A stretch of 56,482 nucleotides of DNA. It comes from an uncultured Kiritimatiellota bacterium. GTDB taxonomy: Bacteria; Verrucomicrobiota; Kiritimatiellia; RFP12; UBA1067. This document shows, piece by piece, positions 53,918-56,482 of the stretch (positions within the stretch are counted from its first letter, which is position 1; each line of letters opens with the position of its first letter). Both the position numbers and the translations under genes were made by a program. The notes beneath the pieces are model-generated. The model was not told the DNA's origin and searched no databases. It was given only the letters and a program-made list of their open reading frames with translations. The stretch is from the NCBI GenBank assembly GCA_934675625.1, contig CAKURH010000006.1, positions 1 to 56,482 on the forward strand, read 5' to 3'.

Positions 53918-54742
53918 ATGAAAATCATGACGTTGGTAGGTGTTGCGGCGATTGTCGGCGTCGCCTGTTATGTCGGCTGCTCGCGGGAGGAGCGCGACGA
54001 GGCCCTGACGCGCCTTGGGAAGGCGGGGCGCGCGCTCAATGGCGAAGTGCGGCCGGACGACGAGGAGCAGGATATCCCGAATATCGTCCGAGAGCAGCAG
54101 CGTAAGGAGCGTGTCCGCCAGAACACGCAGTGGACGGCGGAGAACCAGGCTCTCCACCCAATCGAATACTGCCAGGCGAAGTTGGCGGACTTGGATGACT
54201 ATGCCCAGCGCCTTGAAGTCGTCACGCACAAGATGATGGTGGCGAAGAGCGCCGCCACGCGCGAGATCAACGACAACGAGACGATGGTGAAGACGCTGGC
54301 CGCGTTCCTGACGGATGCCAAGAAGGCCTATCGGGAAAGTGCGGCGGTCAGCAATGATCATGTTCGGTTGGGCGGATACGATTTGACGCTCCCACGGGCG
54401 AAAGAGAAGATGGTCGACGCCAACCGCAAGATCTCCCGTCTTCAGGAGCGGATTGCCAAGCGCAAGAACATGGTCACGCGCCTCGACAAGAGCCTCGAAA
54501 AGATTGCGGCGCAGCAGAAGAGCCTTGCCGAGACGCGCGAGCGCATCCAGAACACGATCAACGACATCCAGCTCAAGAACGTGATCGAGGGCGAGCAGGG
54601 CATCCGCGACGCGCTGAACGCCATCAATGACTCGATGGCCTCCTTGGGCGTCGATTATGACGATCCGTCAATCTCGGACATCGTTCAGCCGTCCAAGGCC
54701 GAGACGATTGACGCCGAGTTCGAGAAGCTGATGGCGCAGTAA
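53918..54742 (+). CDS. Coiled-coil lipoprotein
   Basis: 274 aa. Hydrophobic start (M-K-I-M-T-L-V-G-V-A-A-I-V-G-V-A-C) with lipobox-like Y-V-G-C-S, Cys ~21. Nearly all the rest is charged helix, with strong heptads at ~160-220 (N-R-K-I-S-R-L-Q-E-R-I-A-K-R-K-N), so a long periplasmic coiled coil is likely. Ribosome site AGAAAGGAACTCAA before ATG 53918. It has no family I recognise. It precedes another membrane coiled-coil gene by 44 nt; the two may work together at the envelope. Confidence 0.75.
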   Translation: MKIMTLVGVAAIVGVACYVGCSREERDEALTRLGKAGRALNGEVRPDDEEQDIPNIVREQQRKERVRQNTQWTAENQALHPIEYCQAKLADLDDYAQRLEVVTHKMMVAKSAATREINDNETMVKTLAAFLTDAKKAYRESAAVSNDHVRLGGYDLTLPRAKEKMVDANRKISRLQERIAKRKNMVTRLDKSLEKIAAQQKSLAETRERIQNTINDIQLKNVIEGEQGIRDALNAINDSMASLGVDYDDPSISDIVQPSKAETIDAEFEKLMAQ

Positions 54743-54786
54743 GGGCGGACAATCTTGGGACGATACACAATTCGAGGTGCAGACAG

Positions 54787-55470
54787 ATGAGTGACAAGTC
54801 AGGGTGCGAGACCGGGTGCGGCTGCTTGGTGGCGGGTGTCGTCATTTTCATTGTCCTCAATTGGGTGTCGTCCTGCGTCTCCGACCAATGGAGGTCTTAT
54901 CAGGCCTACAAGGAAAAGCGGGCGCAGGAGATCGCGGAAAAGGAGGAACTCGGTCGGTTGGCGGCAGCGGAAAAGGATGCGATTCGTCGTCGCGAAGAGG
55001 CGGAGAAGGAACGGCTTCGTCAGCGAGAAGAGGCGGAGGCGCGGGCGAAGGCCGAACGTGCGCAGCAAGCGCGCGAAGCCGCGAAGCGAGCGGCCGTCCG
55101 GGAGGACAAACTCCGCAATTTCGCACTCAAGGAGGCGCCGGTCTTGTGGCAAACCTATCAGAATCTGCAAGCTGCGATCATCAGCCAAAACGAGAAGATT
55201 GAGGATTTGCGAAAGACGCTGACGGAATTCGGCATGAGTCCCGACAGCGATTCTGATTTCCAGCGAATCTGCTCCTTGCGCGACGAAATGGTCGGGTCGT
55301 TGAAGACGATGCACACCAAGATCGAAGACGCCTATCTCGCGTCCCGGAAATACGAGGCCACGCCGAGCAAGAAGGAATATGCCGAGTTGCGGCGAAAGCT
55401 TCTGGAGGACGGCTTGCAGGAAGCCGAAGCCGCCGAACGTCGGTTCAAGGAAATGCGGAATACGAAATAA
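54787..55470 (+). CDS. Membrane-anchored coiled-coil protein with 'LWQT' domain
   Basis: 227 aa: Cys/Gly-rich N-terminus, one transmembrane helix (~14-31: L-V-A-G-V-V-I-F-I-V-L-N-W-V), a Glu/Arg/Ala coiled coil (~45-110) and a C-terminal domain (~115-227) paralogous to the lipoprotein at 47389: F-A-L-K-E-A-P-V-L-W-Q-T, K-I-E-D-A-Y-L-A-S-R-K-Y-E-A-T-P, L-E-D-G-L-Q-E-A-E-A-A-E-R-R. GAGGTG before ATG 54787. It differs from its paralogue by replacing the lipobox with a helix and coiled coil. As at 47.4 kb, a W-repeat gene lies downstream. Confidence 0.8.
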   Translation: MSDKSGCETGCGCLVAGVVIFIVLNWVSSCVSDQWRSYQAYKEKRAQEIAEKEELGRLAAAEKDAIRRREEAEKERLRQREEAEARAKAERAQQAREAAKRAAVREDKLRNFALKEAPVLWQTYQNLQAAIISQNEKIEDLRKTLTEFGMSPDSDSDFQRICSLRDEMVGSLKTMHTKIEDAYLASRKYEATPSKKEYAELRRKLLEDGLQEAEAAERRFKEMRNTK

Positions 55471-55527
55471 GCTCGCGTTCAACAAGTTTCTGGGACTCAT
55501 TTAAGAGGGCGACATCGTGCGAAGACA

Positions 55528-56178
55528 ATGAAAGATGCTGCGGCAGAAACAAAAGACGTCGTTAAAGCTGCGCGACAGGTGATTCCTGGTTCGGATCGGT
55601 GGAGTAGTTCGGATTGGGTTGAACGGCTTATTGAGCACCCGGAGTATGCGGAATCGTGTCCATTTGAGACTTTTGACGCATGCAATTGGGGCGTTTTGCT
55701 GAGACATCGTATGGAGATGGCCAAGTTCTGCAAGTGGGAGACGTTCACGGCAGGTATGTGGGTGGGATTCCTTATCATACAGAACAAGGGCGGATTTGAG
55801 AAGCATTGCGACTGGTCGCTGTTCTCTGGCTACAGTTGGGTGAATCTTTTGGTGATCCGTCCAGAGTTCGGCGGTTATTGTGATTGGGATCGGCTTAACG
55901 GCGAGAACTGGGCCTATCTTCTTGGCATCAAGCCAAACTTCCAGGATCGGTGTGCTTGGGAGAAATTGACTGGGCGAGATTGGGTCTATCTGCTTAGGAG
56001 GCATCCCGAGTTTGCAGACAAGTGCGACTGGGGGCTGTTACGCGGTGAAGATTGGGAAAGCTTGCTTGAGAAGCGGCCTGAGTTTGCAGATCATTGTAAA
56101 TCGCGTGACCGAGTGTCTGACCCCAGTGGTAGGGTTCGAGTGGTAGGGTTGGAGTCGGGAATTGGCGGTGGTTCTTGA
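55528..56178 (+). CDS. Tandem 24-residue W-repeat protein
   Basis: 216 aa, no signal. From residue ~28 to ~190 there are seven tandem units of about 24 residues with consensus G-x-D/N-W-x-x-L-L-x-x-x-P-x-F-x-x-x-C-D-W (for example R-D-W-V-Y-L-L-R-R-H-P-E-F-A-D-K-C-D-W). The last units match best; the first are degenerate. The final ~25 residues leave the pattern (S-R-D-R-V-S-D-P-S-G-R-V-R) and coincide with a short direct repeat GGTAGGGTT (56131 and 56142), so the 3' end may be a later junction against the rRNA leader. Weak ribosome site. Function unknown; the repeat looks like a protein-interaction solenoid. Confidence 0.75.
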   Translation: MKDAAAETKDVVKAARQVIPGSDRWSSSDWVERLIEHPEYAESCPFETFDACNWGVLLRHRMEMAKFCKWETFTAGMWVGFLIIQNKGGFEKHCDWSLFSGYSWVNLLVIRPEFGGYCDWDRLNGENWAYLLGIKPNFQDRCAWEKLTGRDWVYLLRRHPEFADKCDWGLLRGEDWESLLEKRPEFADHCKSRDRVSDPSGRVRVVGLESGIGGGS

Positions 56179-56285
56179 GGGTCGGATAGCCGCACCTCGT
56201 TAGTGATTCGTGGGGATGGCCGCAGAGCGCGGTAATCGCTGTGCTTTGCGCGGAAAACTTTTTTGAAGAAATTTAAAATACCCCC

Positions 56286-56315
56286 TTGCGCGCCACCAAG
56301 TTTTTTTGATATACT
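56286..56315 (+). promoter_or_regulatory. rRNA operon promoter
   Basis: TTGCGC (56286-56291), 18 bp, TATACT (56310-56315), preceded by an A/T-rich stretch (about 56250-56280) that could be an UP element. TTTTTTTGATATACTATGC resembles the box inside coaE. Transcription would start near 56322, about 115 nt before 16S. Confidence 0.7.
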
Positions 56316-56347
56316 ATGCACCCGTTCGCCTGAAAGGGTTTGAACGA

Positions 56348-56359
56348 CGATCTTTGAAA
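56348..56359 (+). promoter_or_regulatory. boxA-like antitermination site in rRNA leader
   Basis: CGATCTTTGAAA, close to the boxA form seen in rRNA leaders, lies about 90 nt upstream of 16S, on the + strand. Confidence 0.5.
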
Positions 56360-56437
56360 AAAGAATGCTTGAGAACGTGTCTCTGGAAGAGACATGGAAC
56401 AGTAGAATGTTTGTGTGGAGCGGAACTCGAAAACTTA

Positions 56438-56482
56438 TTTTCTGAGAGTTTGATTCTGGCTCAGAACGAACGCTGGTAGCGT
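56438..56482 (+). rRNA. 16S ribosomal RNA, 5' end (truncated by the window)
   Basis: AGAGTTTGATTCTGGCTCAG (56445-56464) is the universal 16S 5' block, followed by AACGAACGCTGGTAGCGT. By comparison with E. coli numbering, where this block is positions 8-27, the mature end is near 56438. Only about 45 nt are inside; the rest lies beyond the right edge. Confidence 0.97.

Noticed and set aside
1..56482. CRISPR arrays, tRNA genes, prophage or insertion-sequence transposase
   Set aside because: No spaced direct-repeat arrays, no cloverleaf candidate in the gaps and no transposase or integrase motifs were seen.

Overview
The window reads as about 56 kb of chromosome from a Gram-negative bacterium of the PVC group, most plausibly the Kiritimatiellota/Verrucomicrobiota/Lentisphaerota side. 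The clues are a locus laid out like the Akkermansia Amuc_1098-1102 pilus-like cluster, thousands-of-residues secreted proteins with thrombospondin type 3-like, MBG-like, DUF2341-like and LamG-like modules, an ECF sigma factor overlapping a transmembrane Ser/Thr kinase, an arabinose-5-phosphate isomerase for Kdo/LPS synthesis, and a 16S rRNA start of the GATTCTGGCTCAG type. Phylum assignment is inference; only about 45 nt of 16S are inside. Apart from one toxin-antitoxin pair, every gene is on the + strand, co-directional with the rRNA operon that begins at the right edge.

Layout. (1) 1-21.2 kb: the 3' part of one giant secreted protein, a small lipoprotein, then a 4184-residue secreted protein. 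(2) 21.2-24.8 kb: a 165-bp inverted-repeat element, then ackA-pta (acetate production/ATP) and kdsD/kpsF. (3) 24.9-32.7 kb: a five-gene pilus-like operon: secreted protein, PilM-PilN fusion, PilO-like (Amuc_1100-like) protein, PilP-like protein and PilQ-like secretin. (4) 32.7-37.8 kb: coaE-rho-uvrA, mostly overlapping. (5) 37.9-42.8 kb: a secreted C10-type cysteine protease fused to a beta-helix/MBG stalk. (6) 42.9-46.2 kb: recA, ECF sigma, Ser/Thr kinase. (7) 46.2-56.2 kb: a visibly more AT-rich accessory block with a Crp/Fnr-type regulator, lipoproteins, a membrane HExxH protein, W-repeat proteins, a RelE/ParE-Phd/YefM module, a CxxCxGxG/TM2 protein and several unknowns. (8) 56.2 kb to end: rRNA promoter, leader and the 5' end of 16S.

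The three most interesting signals are: (a) a perfect CRP-spaced palindrome, TGTCG-N6-CGACA, at three promoters: once in the leader of the Crp/Fnr gene and twice at identical spacing before accessory operons, which suggests a small local regulon; (b) short interspersed or palindromic repeats lying in-frame inside conserved housekeeping genes (three in uvrA, one in kdsD, one in coaE), with a copy of the uvrA repeat also sitting between ackA and pta, so the insertions are translated; (c) a 24-residue W/LL/P/C/DW repeat family, encoded twice in the accessory block, each time in the neighbourhood of a paralogous 'LWQT' coiled-coil protein. No single complete new defence or biosynthetic system could be demonstrated; the accessory block is the best candidate for one.
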